From Pseudaeromonas paramecii (GTDB lineage Bacteria > Pseudomonadota > Gammaproteobacteria > Enterobacterales > Aeromonadaceae): a stretch of 64,000 nucleotides of DNA. This document shows, one piece after another, positions 51,813-64,000 of the stretch. Below the pieces are notes generated by a model. It was not told where the DNA came from, did no database searches, and was given only the letters and a program-made list of their open reading frames with translations. The stretch covers positions 62,001 through 126,000 of the forward strand of contig NZ_BAABFC010000010.1 in NCBI RefSeq assembly GCF_039540575.1, in the 5' to 3' direction. The translations under genes were made by a program, and so were the position numbers. How positions within the stretch are numbered: position 1 is the stretch's first letter; each line of letters starts with the position of its first letter.

Positions 51813-52001
51813 TCAGTCATGACACCCCAGGCGCCTGAGGATCATGGCCGCCGGGCAGAAGCCGCTAAAGGCACTCTGGATCAGATTGAGCCCGACAAAC
51901 ACCGTCAGCCAGACAAAGGCTGGATGCACCCACCAGGTCAACACCACGGACAGCAGCACCATGCAGCCGGCCACCACCCGCACACCATTGTCTACCGTCA
52001 T
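51813..52001 (-). CDS. DUF2892 (YgaP-like) membrane protein
   Basis: 62 residues from the ATG at 52001, which has AGGAG (coding strand) eight bases upstream; the ATG at 52016 would place that site inside the gene. Two hydrophobic segments and the SGFCPAAMILRRLGC ending are typical of the inner-membrane domain seen in YgaP, here without a rhodanese. It is divergent from the YeeE/YedE pair, with which such proteins are often linked in sulfur metabolism. Confidence 0.8.
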   Translation of the reverse strand: MTVDNGVRVVAGCMVLLSVVLTWWVHPAFVWLTVFVGLNLIQSAFSGFCPAAMILRRLGCHD

Positions 52002-52018
52002 GAGCTTGCTCCTCATTA

Positions 52019-52034
52019 ATTAGATATTGCTAAT
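52019..52034. promoter_or_regulatory. Palindromic operator candidate in the DUF2892/YeeE divergent region
   Basis: ATTAG-N6-CTAAT, a perfect 5-bp inverted repeat in an AT-rich stretch between the divergent DUF2892 and YeeE/YedE genes. It resembles operators of ArsR-type sulfur-responsive repressors (BigR/YgaV group). No such regulator is in the window. Confidence 0.45.
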
Positions 52035-52136
52035 TTAGATTAAAAACATAAAATGGACCAATCAGATTTCATATAACCCTGGCGGGTGTGTCCACCAGCA
52101 TGGTGGCAGCCCCCTACCAAGAGGCTTGAGAACATC

Positions 52137-52559
52137 ATGACCATAGTGAATTTTACACCCTGGACGGCGGTGCTGGGGGGGAGCCTGCTGGGCTTTTCTG
52201 CCCTGGTGCTGCTGCTAGTCTCCGGCCGTATCGCCGGCATCAGCGGCATCCTGGCCGGATTCCTCGGCCCCAAGGCGGGTGATTGGTTGTGGCGGGCGCT
52301 GTTTATTGCCGGTCTGATGGTGGGCGCTGCGCTGGCCTTCACCCTGGGCTGGGTGACTGTGCCCAGTCTGACGGCACCCACCCCTGTGCTGCTGCTGGCG
52401 GGTTTGCTGGTGGGCATGGGGGCCAAGCTGGGCAATGGCTGCACCAGCGGCCACGGCATCTGTGGCATGGGGCGGCTCTCCCGTCGCTCCATCGCCGCCA
52501 CCCTGACCTTCATGGCCACGGGTTTCATCACCGTCTTCGTTCTGCGTCATCTGCTGTGA
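52137..52559 (+). CDS. YeeE/YedE family transporter, first half
   Basis: 140 residues from the ATG at 52137. Four hydrophobic segments. GAKLGNGCTSGHGICGMGRL is the conserved cysteine loop of the family, which in TsuA-type proteins handles thiosulfate or sulfur compounds. It is a half-size protein that probably pairs with the next gene (11-base gap). The divergent DUF2892 gene fits a sulfur-transport or sulfide-detoxification role. Confidence 0.88.
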   Translation: MTIVNFTPWTAVLGGSLLGFSALVLLLVSGRIAGISGILAGFLGPKAGDWLWRALFIAGLMVGAALAFTLGWVTVPSLTAPTPVLLLAGLLVGMGAKLGNGCTSGHGICGMGRLSRRSIAATLTFMATGFITVFVLRHLL

Positions 52560-52570
52560 GGATCACCGTC

Positions 52571-53011
52571 ATGCGTTGGATTGCTTTGTTGTGCGGCAGC
52601 CTGTTTGGTCTGGGGCTGGCTCTCTCCGGTATGTTGGACCCGGCCAAGGTCCAGGGCTTTTTGGATATCAGTGGCCAATGGGATCCCAGCCTGGCCTTGG
52701 TGATGGGCTCGGCCCTGGCAGTCTTCATGCCGGGCTATTTCTGGTGGGTGAAGCCCCGTCGCCAGAGCCTGGACGGTTCGGCCTTTCACCTGAGTACCAA
52801 GCAACAGCTGGAACCCAGCTTGCTGCTGGGGGCGGGTCTGTTCGGCATAGGTTGGGGACTAGTGGGGGTCTGCCCCGGCCCGGCGGTGGCCATGTTGGTG
52901 ACAGGACAGGCGAGTGTGTTTTGGTTTGTGGCGGCCCTGTTGATTGGCATCAAGCTGGTGTGTGTCTGGCAGGACTGGCAGCAGCGCCAGCTGATGGCCC
53001 AGGGCAGCTGA
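52571..53011 (+). CDS. YeeE/YedE family transporter, second half (DUF6691-type)
   Basis: 146 residues. GLALSGMLDPAKVQGFLDIS near the start and GWGLVGVCPGPAVAMLV with the conserved Cys near residue 110 mark the complementary half of split YeeE/YedE transporters. Four hydrophobic segments. A terminator follows, so the two genes form one unit. Confidence 0.88.
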   Translation: MRWIALLCGSLFGLGLALSGMLDPAKVQGFLDISGQWDPSLALVMGSALAVFMPGYFWWVKPRRQSLDGSAFHLSTKQQLEPSLLLGAGLFGIGWGLVGVCPGPAVAMLVTGQASVFWFVAALLIGIKLVCVWQDWQQRQLMAQGS

Positions 53012-53049
53012 ATCGTCCCCCGCTCTACAGGTCGAAAAGACCAGCGAAA

Positions 53050-53079
53050 TGAAGGCGCCCATGGCGCCTTCACGTTTTT
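53050..53079 (+). terminator. Terminator after the YeeE/YedE pair
   Basis: TGAAGGCGCC-CAT-GGCGCCTTCA followed by CGTTTTTG. Confidence 0.85.
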
Positions 53080-53127
53080 GTGCTGTCGGGAACCACAGCG
53101 GAGTAGTGTGGCGCCTGAGCAGACGCA

Positions 53128-53165
53128 TAAAAAAGCCGCTCAGCCTTGTGGCTTGAGCGGCTTCT
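53128..53165 (-). terminator. Terminator after gltA
   Basis: On the minus strand an AAGCCGCTCA/TGAGCGGCTT stem with an inner hairpin, followed by TTTTTT. Confidence 0.85.
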
Positions 53166-53193
53166 GACTTAGCCGGGCAGGGGCCTGGCTGGG

Positions 53194-54483
53194 TTACTTA
53201 CGTTGCTCCAGCGGCAGCACGGTGCGGGTTGGCGTGCCCATGTACAGCTGGCGGGGGCGACCGATGCGGCTGGCCGGATCGGCCTGCATCTCCAGCCAGT
53301 GGGTAATCCAGCCGATGGTCCGCGCCAGGGCGAAGATCACGGTGAACATGGAGGTGGGGATGCCGATGGCCTTGAGGATGATGCCGGAGTAGAAGTCCAC
53401 GTTGGGATAGAGCTTCTTGTCCACAAAGTAAGGGTCGGAAAGCGCGATGCGCTCCAGCTCCATGGCCACTTCCAGCAGCGGATCCTTGATGTCCAGCTCC
53501 TGCAGCACCTGGTGACAGGTGTTGCGCATGACGGTGGCTCTGGGGTCGTAATTCTTGTAGACCCGGTGACCAAAGCCCATCAGACGGAAGGGGTCATCCT
53601 TGTCTTTGGCGCGGGCCACGTAATGGGGTATGCGCTCCACCGAGCCGATCTCCTCAAGCATCTTCAGGCAGGCTTCGTTGGCGCCACCGTGGGCCGGGCC
53701 CCACAAGGAGGCGATACCGGCCGCGATACAGGCGAAGGGGTTGGCGCCGGAGGAACCGGCCAAGCGCACGCTGGAGGTGGAGGCATTCTGCTCGTGGTCG
53801 GCGTGCAGGATAAAGATGCGATCCATGGCCTTCTCCACCACTGGGTTCACCTTGTACTCCTCACAGGGGATGGCAAACATCATGTGCAGGAAGTTGCCGG
53901 CATAGCTCAGGTCGTTGCGCGGGTAGATGAACGGCTGACCGATGGAGTACTTGTACGACATGGCCGCCAGGGTGGGCATCTTGGAGATGAGCCGATAGGC
54001 GGCGATTTCCCGATGGCGCGGGTCGTTGATGTCCAAAGAGTCGTGGTAGAAGGCTGACAGGGCCCCGGCCACCCCGCACATCACCGCCATGGGGTGGGAG
54101 TCGCGGCGGAAGGCGCGGAACAGGGAGGTGATCTGTTCGTGCACCATGGTGTGACGGGTTACCCGCTTGCGGAAGGCATCATACTGTTCCTGATTGGGCA
54201 GATCACCCGTCAGCAGCAGATAACAGACTTGCAGGTAGTTGGCGTTCTGCGCCAGCTCGTCGATGGGATAGCCGCGATGCAGCAGTATGCCGGCATCGCC
54301 ATCGATGAAGGTAATTTTCGACTCACAGGAGGCAGTGGAAAGAAAACCCGGGTCGTAGGTGAAGTAGCCGTGAGCGCCTAACGCTCGCACGTCGATGACC
54401 TCGTGTCCAAGAGTACCGGACAGAATGGGCAACTCAATGGGCTCTTGGCCTGGGATGTGCAGGGTGGCTATCTTATCAGCCAT
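53194..54483 (-). CDS. gltA: Citrate synthase
   Basis: 429 residues from the ATG at 54483; the frame extends upstream but AAAGGAGAC and the E. coli-like start MADKIATLHIPGQEPIELPI decide it. LHADHEQNASTSSVRLAGSS holds the catalytic His, MGFGHRVYKNYDPRA the second active-site region, and the catalytic Asp lies in the following helices. Length and N-terminal domain indicate the hexameric, NADH-inhibited type II enzyme of Gram-negative bacteria. It is divergent from sucA. Confidence 0.97.
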   Translation of the reverse strand: MADKIATLHIPGQEPIELPILSGTLGHEVIDVRALGAHGYFTYDPGFLSTASCESKITFIDGDAGILLHRGYPIDELAQNANYLQVCYLLLTGDLPNQEQYDAFRKRVTRHTMVHEQITSLFRAFRRDSHPMAVMCGVAGALSAFYHDSLDINDPRHREIAAYRLISKMPTLAAMSYKYSIGQPFIYPRNDLSYAGNFLHMMFAIPCEEYKVNPVVEKAMDRIFILHADHEQNASTSSVRLAGSSGANPFACIAAGIASLWGPAHGGANEACLKMLEEIGSVERIPHYVARAKDKDDPFRLMGFGHRVYKNYDPRATVMRNTCHQVLQELDIKDPLLEVAMELERIALSDPYFVDKKLYPNVDFYSGIILKAIGIPTSMFTVIFALARTIGWITHWLEMQADPASRIGRPRQLYMGTPTRTVLPLEQRK

Positions 54484-55042
54484 GGCAAGTCTCCTTTGCT
54501 CAATAATTGGTCGTGTCCGCTTCGCTCTTGCTGGTTGGGGAGCCAACCGGGGTCGGAGCGCGGCCAAATGTCTGACTATTTCAGCGGTTGGCACCTAGCT
54601 TGTCAATTTAACCCCGGGATCAAGCTGCCGGGTGGCTCACAGACTGAGATCTTGATTGAATAATTGATGTATTTGGAATGTTATGGGTTTGTAATGGGGA
54701 TCCCCTGCTGCATATACTGCTAGCCAGGTTAGATAGTCCGCTGATTTCCATTCAAAATTTCGACTGGCTCACAATAATCGGCCAATTATGGCGGTTATCC
54801 CTGGTTGAGTTGGAATGCATCACTGCGGAGCCTGGATTTGCCATGACGGGCAAACGGGCATTCGCAGGCAGCGGCTCCTGAACCAGGGTGACGGCCTATT
54901 GATCCCCGGATGTCAATCGCGCAAGATCCGCTTCCCTCTGGCATTCGTAGGCTTGGGTTGATCACCCTTTTGATGCTTTTTCGGGGCCGGCAGGCCGGCT
55001 TGCGATAAAGTGGCAGGGCAGTATGAACCATAAGGCATCATC
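54484..55042. other. gltA-sucA divergent region lacking sdhCDAB
   Basis: 559 bases with no credible ORF. In E. coli and many relatives the succinate dehydrogenase operon sdhCDAB occupies this place. Here no remnant of an sdh gene is recognisable. The stretch is AT-rich in its central part (about 54600-54790), consistent with two divergent promoters. Confidence 0.65.
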
Positions 55043-57847
<2,805 letters not shown>

Positions 57848-57863
57848 TGGAATAAAGGACAAG

Positions 57864-59066
57864 ATGATGACTGTAGAGATCAAGGTGCCTGACTTACCCG
57901 AATCCGTCGCGGATGCCACCGTCGGAGATTGGCACAAGGCGGTGGGCGAGACCATCAAGGCCGGTGAGCTGCTGGTGGATATCGAGACCGACAAGATAGT
58001 GCTGGAGGTGCCGGCCCCGGAAGATGGCGTGGTGGCCGAGATACTGGTAGAGCGTGGTGCCACCGTCCATGCCAAGGCGCTGCTTGGCCGGCTAACCCCC
58101 TTGCCGCAAGCCGGCAAGCTGACGCCCCATGCCGCAGCGCCACAGGAAGAGGCGCTGCATGATAAGTCGGATGTGCTGACGCCGTCGGTACGCCGGCTGC
58201 TGGCCGAGGAGGGGGTCAGTGCCGATGGGATTCAGGGCACAGGACCGGGCGGCCGCATCACCCGCGAGGATATTCAGCATCACCTGGAGGGGCAGCCGGA
58301 GCCGACGTCAGCCCCGCTGGCACCAGATGAGCCTGAGATGCCGGCGCCCCCGGTGGCCGGCGGCGTGCGGGACGAGCGACGGGTGCCCATGACCCGGTTG
58401 CGCAAGCGGATTGCCGAACGCCTGCTGGAGGCCAAGAATGCCACCGCCATGCTCACCACCTTCAACGAGGTGAACATGCAGCCCATCATGGCCCTGCGCA
58501 AACAGTATCAGGACAGATTCGAGAAGCGCCACGGCATCAAGCTGGGCTTCATGTCCTTCTTCGTCAAGGCGGTCACCGAGGCCCTCAAGCGCTATCCTGA
58601 GGTCAATGCCAGCCTGGACGGGGATGATATCGTCTACCACAACTACTTCGACATCAGCATCGCCGTCTCCACCGAGCGGGGGTTGGTGACCCCTGTGCTG
58701 CGGGATTGCGATCAACTGAGCCTGGCGGAAATCGAGAAGGCCATCAAGGCATTGGCGGACAAGGCGCGAGATGGTAAGTTGACGCTCGATGATCTCAACG
58801 GCGGCAATTTCACCATCACCAACGGTGGCGTCTTCGGCTCATTGATGTCCACACCCATCATCAATCCTCCTCAGAGTGCCATTCTGGGCATGCACAAGAT
58901 CCAGGATCGTCCCATGGCGGTGGACGGGCAGGTGGTGATACTGCCCATGATGTATCTGGCCGTTTCCTATGACCACAGACTGATCGATGGTCGGGAATCG
59001 GTGGGTTTTCTGGTGACCATCAAGGAATTTCTCGAAGATCCGGCTCGCCTGCTGCTGGACATCTGA
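57864..59066 (+). CDS. sucB: Dihydrolipoyllysine succinyltransferase (E2)
   Basis: 400 residues; a second ATG at 57867 is an equally plausible start. The lipoyl domain (1-75) has the lipoylated Lys in DIETDKIVLEVPA. A peripheral-subunit-binding segment (about 105-145, SVRRLLAEEGVSADGIQGTG) is next. The catalytic domain ends in MYLAVSYDHRLIDGRESVGF with the active-site His. It transfers succinyl to CoA. 16 bases after sucA; a 9-bp stem-loop (59075-59096) follows before sucC. Confidence 0.98.
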   Translation: MMTVEIKVPDLPESVADATVGDWHKAVGETIKAGELLVDIETDKIVLEVPAPEDGVVAEILVERGATVHAKALLGRLTPLPQAGKLTPHAAAPQEEALHDKSDVLTPSVRRLLAEEGVSADGIQGTGPGGRITREDIQHHLEGQPEPTSAPLAPDEPEMPAPPVAGGVRDERRVPMTRLRKRIAERLLEAKNATAMLTTFNEVNMQPIMALRKQYQDRFEKRHGIKLGFMSFFVKAVTEALKRYPEVNASLDGDDIVYHNYFDISIAVSTERGLVTPVLRDCDQLSLAEIEKAIKALADKARDGKLTLDDLNGGNFTITNGGVFGSLMSTPIINPPQSAILGMHKIQDRPMAVDGQVVILPMMYLAVSYDHRLIDGRESVGFLVTIKEFLEDPARLLLDI

Positions 59067-59074
59067 ATTTAGCC

Positions 59075-59096
59075 GCCGCCCCGTTCCCGGGGCGGC
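59075..59096 (+). other. Stem-loop between sucB and sucC
   Basis: GCCGCCCCG-TTCC-CGGGGCGGC, a 9-bp GC-only stem without a T-run. Likely an RNA-processing or stability element within sucABCD. Confidence 0.55.
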
Positions 59097-59118
59097 AACA
59101 CAACATGGATAGAGTGTC

Positions 59119-60284
<1,166 letters not shown>

Positions 60285-60288
<4 letters not shown>

Positions 60289-61157
60289 GCATTCTGATCG
60301 ACAAACAGACCAAGGTAATTTGCCAGGGCTTCACCGGTGCCCAGGGCACCTTCCACTCCGAGCAGGCCATCGCCTATGGCACCCAGATGGTAGGGGGGGT
60401 ATCACCGGGTAAGGGCGGCTCCACCCACCTGGGGCTGCCGGTGTTCAATACCGTCCGCGAGGCGGTGGAGACCACGGGCGCCACTGCCACCGTCATCTAT
60501 GTGCCGGCTCCGTTTTGTAAGGATGCCATTCTGGAAGCCATCGACGCCGGCATTGAGCTCATCGTCTGCATCACCGAAGGCATTCCCACCCTCGACATGC
60601 TGCAGGTCAAGTGCAAGCTGGAAGAAACCGGCGTGCGCATGATTGGCCCCAATTGCCCTGGTGTGATCACCCCGGGCGAGTGCAAGATCGGCATCATGCC
60701 GGGGCACATTCACCTGCCGGGCAAGGTGGGCATCGTCTCCCGCTCCGGTACCCTCACCTATGAGGCGGTGAAGCAGACCACGGACGCCGGCTTCGGCCAG
60801 TCCACCTGCGTCGGCATCGGCGGCGATCCCATCCCGGGTTCCAACTTCATCGATATCCTCAAGTTGTTCCAGGACGATCCCAAGACCGAGGCCATCGTGA
60901 TGATCGGTGAAATCGGCGGCACCGCCGAAGAGGAGGCCGCTGCCTACATCAAGGCGAACGTGACCAAGCCGGTGGTCTCCTACATCGCCGGGGTGACGGC
61001 CCCGTCCGGCAAACGGATGGGCCATGCCGGCGCCATCATCGCCGGCGGCAAGGGCACGGCGGCGGAGAAGTATGCCGCGCTGGAGGAAGCCGGGGTCAAG
61101 ACGGTCCGTTCCCTGGCGGACATCGGCCAGGCGTTGGCCGACGTGACGGGTTGGTAA
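60285..61157 (+). CDS. sucD: Succinyl-CoA synthetase alpha subunit
   Basis: 290 residues. The CoA-binding Rossmann domain has VICQGFTGAQGTFHSEQAIA. The phosphorylated active-site His lies in GKRMGHAGAIIAGGKGTA, and GPNCPGVITPGECKIGIMPG is the family signature. Last gene of sucABCD, followed by a terminator. Confidence 0.98.
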
Positions 61158-61177
61158 GCCAGCCGTCTGTAGAAACA

Positions 61178-61209
61178 GCAAAGGCGCCTTAGGCGCCTTT
61201 GTTTTTTTG
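61178..61209 (+). terminator. Terminator after sucD
   Basis: CAAAGGCGCC-TTA-GGCGCCTTTG followed by TTTTTTT, just before the convergent bcp stop. Confidence 0.9.
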
Positions 61210-61210
61210 G

Positions 61211-61684
61211 CTAACCGGCCAGACTGGCGAGGTAATCCAGCACCACCTGATGGTGATCGCTGGTCTTGAATTTGTCGAACACCTTGATGAGGTTGCCGGT
61301 TTCGTCCACCAGGAAGCTGATGCGGTGAATGCCATCAAACTCCTTGCCCATGAATTTCTTGGGCCCCCAGACACCGTAGGCGTCCGCCACCTGATGATCC
61401 TCGTCACCCAGGAGGGTGAAGTTGAGCTCATCCCGGGCTTCGAATTTCTTCAGACGGGCCGGTGAGTCCGGGCTGATCCCAAGCACCACCAGATGGTGGG
61501 CCGCCAGCTCGGCCTGCACGTCCCGCAGGCTGCAGGCCTGGGTGGTACAGCCCGGGGTCATGGCCTTGGGGTAGAAGTAGATCAGCACCTTGCGACCCCG
61601 CAGGGCACTCAGCTGTACTTGATTGCCATTTTGATCCGGCAGTGTGAAGTCGGGGGCCGGGATGCCGGCACTCAGGATTGGCAT
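61211..61684 (-). CDS. bcp: Thioredoxin-dependent peroxiredoxin (Bcp)
   Basis: 157 residues. The peroxidatic Cys lies in YPKAMTPGCTTQACSLRD and the second Cys five residues on, the atypical 2-Cys pattern of Bcp/PrxQ. It reduces hydrogen peroxide and organic peroxides with thioredoxin. The start overlaps the end of gcvR by 13 bases, and a gcvR-bcp pair is usual in gammaproteobacteria. Confidence 0.96.
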   Translation of the reverse strand: MPILSAGIPAPDFTLPDQNGNQVQLSALRGRKVLIYFYPKAMTPGCTTQACSLRDVQAELAAHHLVVLGISPDSPARLKKFEARDELNFTLLGDEDHQVADAYGVWGPKKFMGKEFDGIHRISFLVDETGNLIKVFDKFKTSDHHQVVLDYLASLAG

Positions 61685-62217
61685 GGACTTTCCTCCTGGT
61701 TAGGGGTAGGGGTGAAATGGGCCTGCAATGCGCCCAGGCTCTGGGCGAAGGCCTTGAACGCGTGAGCAGCCTGGATCAGATCGGACTGGGCGGGTAGGCG
61801 GATCACCACCCCGGCCCGCAGCAATTGCTGCTCGCTCAGGGTGACGCTTTGCAGCGCCTGGATATCCCAGCCCTGCTGGCGGATGAAATCGGTCAGCTGA
61901 CTGATGAGGCCTGGCCTATCCGGCACCAGCAGCACGGCGGTGGCGCTGGGGCGATCCGGTGCCGGTGCGGCCTGCTGAGTGCGCTTGCTGAGGGTGATGA
62001 GCTCCAGCTTGTGCGCCTCATCGGGCAGGCTGGACTCCAGACGCGCCAGGGCATTCCAGTCGCCGGACAGCAGCAGGCTCAGGGTAAATTCCTGACCGAG
62101 GATGGCCAGCTGACTGTCGACGATATTGCAGCCGCACTGGCTGATGAAGGCGATGAGCGCATGGGCGACGGCGGGGCGATCCCGCCCCATGGCGGTGACG
62201 ACGAGATGGTGGGGCAT
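61672..62217 (-). CDS. gcvR: Glycine cleavage system transcriptional repressor
   Basis: 181 residues with two ACT domains: HHLVVTAMGRDRPAVAHALI (about 3-80) and AVLLVPDRPGLISQLTDFIR (about 95-170). In E. coli GcvR binds glycine and counteracts GcvA at the gcv operon. No DNA-binding domain, as expected. It is divergent from dapA, as in E. coli, and upstream of bcp. Confidence 0.93.
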   Translation of the reverse strand: MPHHLVVTAMGRDRPAVAHALIAFISQCGCNIVDSQLAILGQEFTLSLLLSGDWNALARLESSLPDEAHKLELITLSKRTQQAAPAPDRPSATAVLLVPDRPGLISQLTDFIRQQGWDIQALQSVTLSEQQLLRAGVVIRLPAQSDLIQAAHAFKAFAQSLGALQAHFTPTPNQEESPCQS

Positions 62218-62357
62218 GGTGTGAGATCCGCCTCTTCTTGTCTGCCGGACTAGCTTGCCTGGGATGGTAGCACAGGGGGGGAGGGATGACAGCGCACGCC
62301 TTGTATTTGGCGGGGGCCAGCCGTACCATAGCGCCCTGAATTTTTGGAGTGCTTCCG

Positions 62358-63245
62358 ATGTTAAGCGGTAGTCTGGTCGCCATCATTACCCCCATGAATT
62401 TGCATGGGGAGATCGATTTTCCCGCCTTGCGCCAACTGGTGGAATACCATGTGGCCAGTGGCAGCCACGGCCTGGTGGCCGTGGGCACCACAGGAGAGTC
62501 GCCCACCCTGGATGAGCAGGAGCATCTGGCGGTGGTGGAGACTGTGCTGGAGGCGGCCGATGGGCGGGTGCCGGTGATCGCCGGTTGCGGCGGCAACGAC
62601 ACCCGGCGGGCCATCGCCCTGTGCCGGCGACTCAAGGCTCTGGGGGTGACCCAGGGTCTGTCGGTCACCCCTTATTACAACAAGCCGACCCAGGAAGGGC
62701 TCTATCGCCACTTCGCCACTATTGGCGAGGCTAGTGGTCTGGCGCAAATTCTATATAATGTGCCCGGGCGTACCGGCTGTGATCTCCAGCCCGATACGGT
62801 GGCGCGCCTGTCGCACCAGTACGGTATCTGTGGCATCAAGGAAGCCACCGGGGACTTGCAACGACTGCCCCGGCTCAAGGCCGCCTGTGGCACCGGTTTT
62901 TCCCTGCTCAGTGGTGACGATGCCTCTGCCTGTGACTTCATGCTCCAGGGGGGGCATGGCGTCATCTCGGTCACTGCCAACGTGGCTGCCGCCCAGATGG
63001 CCAGGCTATGCCAGCTGGCACTGGCTGGCGAAGCCGAGCAGGCCTTGGCGTTGAATCAGGTGCTGATGCCCGTGCATCAAGCCCTGTTTGTTGAATCCAA
63101 TCCGATCCCGGTGAAATGGGCCTGTGCCCGACTGGGATTGATTGCCGACTCCGGCCTGCGCCTGCCCCTGACGCCGTTAAGTGCGTCATGGCATGGCCAA
63201 CTGGAGATGGCGCTGACCCAAGCGGAGTTACTCACGCGTGCTTGA
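62358..63245 (+). CDS. dapA: 4-hydroxy-tetrahydrodipicolinate synthase
   Basis: 295 residues from the ATG at 62358 (TTGGAG upstream). TIM-barrel motifs: VGTTGESPTLDEQEHLAVVE, the Tyr of VTPYYNKPTQEGLYRHF, YNVPGRTGCDL, and the Schiff-base Lys in CGIKEATGD. It condenses pyruvate with aspartate semialdehyde, the first committed step to lysine and diaminopimelate. Overlaps bamC by eight bases. Confidence 0.97.
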   Translation: MLSGSLVAIITPMNLHGEIDFPALRQLVEYHVASGSHGLVAVGTTGESPTLDEQEHLAVVETVLEAADGRVPVIAGCGGNDTRRAIALCRRLKALGVTQGLSVTPYYNKPTQEGLYRHFATIGEASGLAQILYNVPGRTGCDLQPDTVARLSHQYGICGIKEATGDLQRLPRLKAACGTGFSLLSGDDASACDFMLQGGHGVISVTANVAAAQMARLCQLALAGEAEQALALNQVLMPVHQALFVESNPIPVKWACARLGLIADSGLRLPLTPLSASWHGQLEMALTQAELLTRA

Positions 63246-64000
63246 TAATAAAACCAAAGGGTGGCCGACCCGGCTGCTGCTAGGCATGGTCGGGGCAGGA
63301 ATGCTGGCCGGCTGTGGCTCCATGGCTGAGCGCAAACAGGCCAACCGTGATTTTGATTACCGGGACGTCAAGCTGTCACCGGCCCCCTTCAAGGTTCCCC
63401 AGAATCTCACAGCCCCGGCCTTCGCCAACGATTACGTCATACCACCCCTCAAGGCCGAGGCGACCGCTGGCGCCGTGGGGCCGGAGGTGGATGTGCGTCC
63501 GCCGGCTCAGTTGCTCAATATAGTCCCGGGTAGCCGCGCCGAAACCGGCAAGCAGGACGTGACCATGTGGTATACGGCCCGGGCCGCGGATCAGAAGATT
63601 GAGTCCGAAATTTGGTCCATGCTGTTCAACTTCCTGGCTAGCCGCGGCGTGGCGGTGGCCAATTTGGATCTGCAAAATCGCGTGCTGGAGTCTGACTGGA
63701 TCACCAGCAACTCCATGATCACGGCGTGGGACCCGGATGCTGATGAAGAGTTTCAACTGCGTCAGCGCTACCGCTTCACCATAGTCAACGATGCCAGCCG
63801 GCACCGTGCCGGGCTGAATGTTCAGCTGATCGCCCACGAGGCCTATGTGGATGGCGACCGGGATACCACGCCGCTGACGGATCTGGAGCGCCGCCGTTAC
63901 TGCGTGCGCGCCCTGAACCAGGTCTCCTTGTACGTAGACAAACAGCTCAAGGCACGTCAGCAGCAGGTTGCACAGCAAGGGCTGGGGCTGCGCCTGGGCT
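63238..64000 (+). CDS. bamC: Outer membrane assembly lipoprotein BamC (truncated by window edge)
   Basis: The GTG start at 63238 overlaps the end of dapA; 254 codons are visible without a stop. The lipobox LLLGMVGAGMLAGC gives the lipidated Cys. The RDFDYRDVKLSPAPFKVPQN region is the unstructured N-terminal segment that binds BamD, followed by the first helix-grip domain (MWYTARAADQKIESEIWSML). Part of the BAM complex that inserts outer-membrane proteins. The dapA-bamC order is conserved in gammaproteobacteria. Confidence 0.94.
   Translation, partial: MLDNKTKGWPTRLLLGMVGAGMLAGCGSMAERKQANRDFDYRDVKLSPAPFKVPQNLTAPAFANDYVIPPLKAEATAGAVGPEVDVRPPAQLLNIVPGSRAETGKQDVTMWYTARAADQKIESEIWSMLFNFLASRGVAVANLDLQNRVLESDWITSNSMITAWDPDADEEFQLRQRYRFTIVNDASRHRAGLNVQLIAHEAYVDGDRDTTPLTDLERRRYCVRALNQVSLYVDKQLKARQQQVAQQGLGLRLG

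Noticed and set aside
54678..54881. A 67-codon ORF in the gltA-sucA gap as an sdh remnant
   Set aside because: No heme-binding or membrane pattern of SdhC/SdhD, no ribosome site.

Overview
The window is GC-rich, densely coded DNA from a diazotrophic gammaproteobacterium. Gene content (bamC, gcvR, purU, a yqhC/yqhD pair, sgrR, and nifW/Z/M/F arranged as in Klebsiella and Azotobacter) fits an enteric-to-Aeromonadales type of lineage. The exact genus is inference and is not fixed by the sequence. No rRNA, tRNA, CRISPR array, insertion sequence or phage gene was recognised.

Layout. 1-5.2 kb: DUF945 and SIMPL-domain envelope proteins, purU, then draG-draT, the enzymes that reversibly ADP-ribosylate dinitrogenase reductase. 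5.2-14 kb: a phytase-like esterase behind a good Pho-box candidate, a yqhD/yqhC aldehyde reductase-regulator pair, and an ethanolamine module (eutC, eutB, eat, AraC-type regulator) without microcompartment genes. 14-20 kb: two tandem secreted alpha-amylases, the first lacking the C-terminal domain, then a chemoreceptor and a small membrane protein. 20.4-29.3 kb: nifHDKTY and nifENX-fdx. 29.3-34.2 kb: a two-gene Trk/Ktr potassium system, a periplasmic binding protein behind an orphan terminator, and an HDOD-GAF protein. 34.3-36.8 kb: hesB-nifU-nifS. 36.8-41.1 kb: VOC protein, an SgrT-like small ORF, sgrR, a degenerate GGDEF protein and an AEC transporter. 41.3-45.5 kb: nifVWZM, a YbjN protein and nifF. 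45.7-53 kb: a BMP-type nucleoside ABC transporter, a LuxR-type regulator and a YeeE/YedE pair. 53.2-64 kb: gltA divergent from sucABCD with no sdhCDAB between them, then bcp, gcvR, dapA and the start of bamC.

How it works together. Five nif transcription units (nifH, nifE, hesB-nifU, nifV, nifF) each have a readable sigma-54 -24/-12 element and an upstream TGT-N10-ACA NifA site, so they form one regulon although nifL/nifA and nifB are not in the window. NifHDK is the Mo-nitrogenase; NifENX, NifY, NifV and NifT serve cofactor assembly; HesB/NifU/NifS supply Fe-S clusters; NifM/W/Z mature the proteins; NifF and the ferredoxin carry electrons. NifH keeps Arg101, the target of DraT, so rapid switch-off by ADP-ribosylation is expected.
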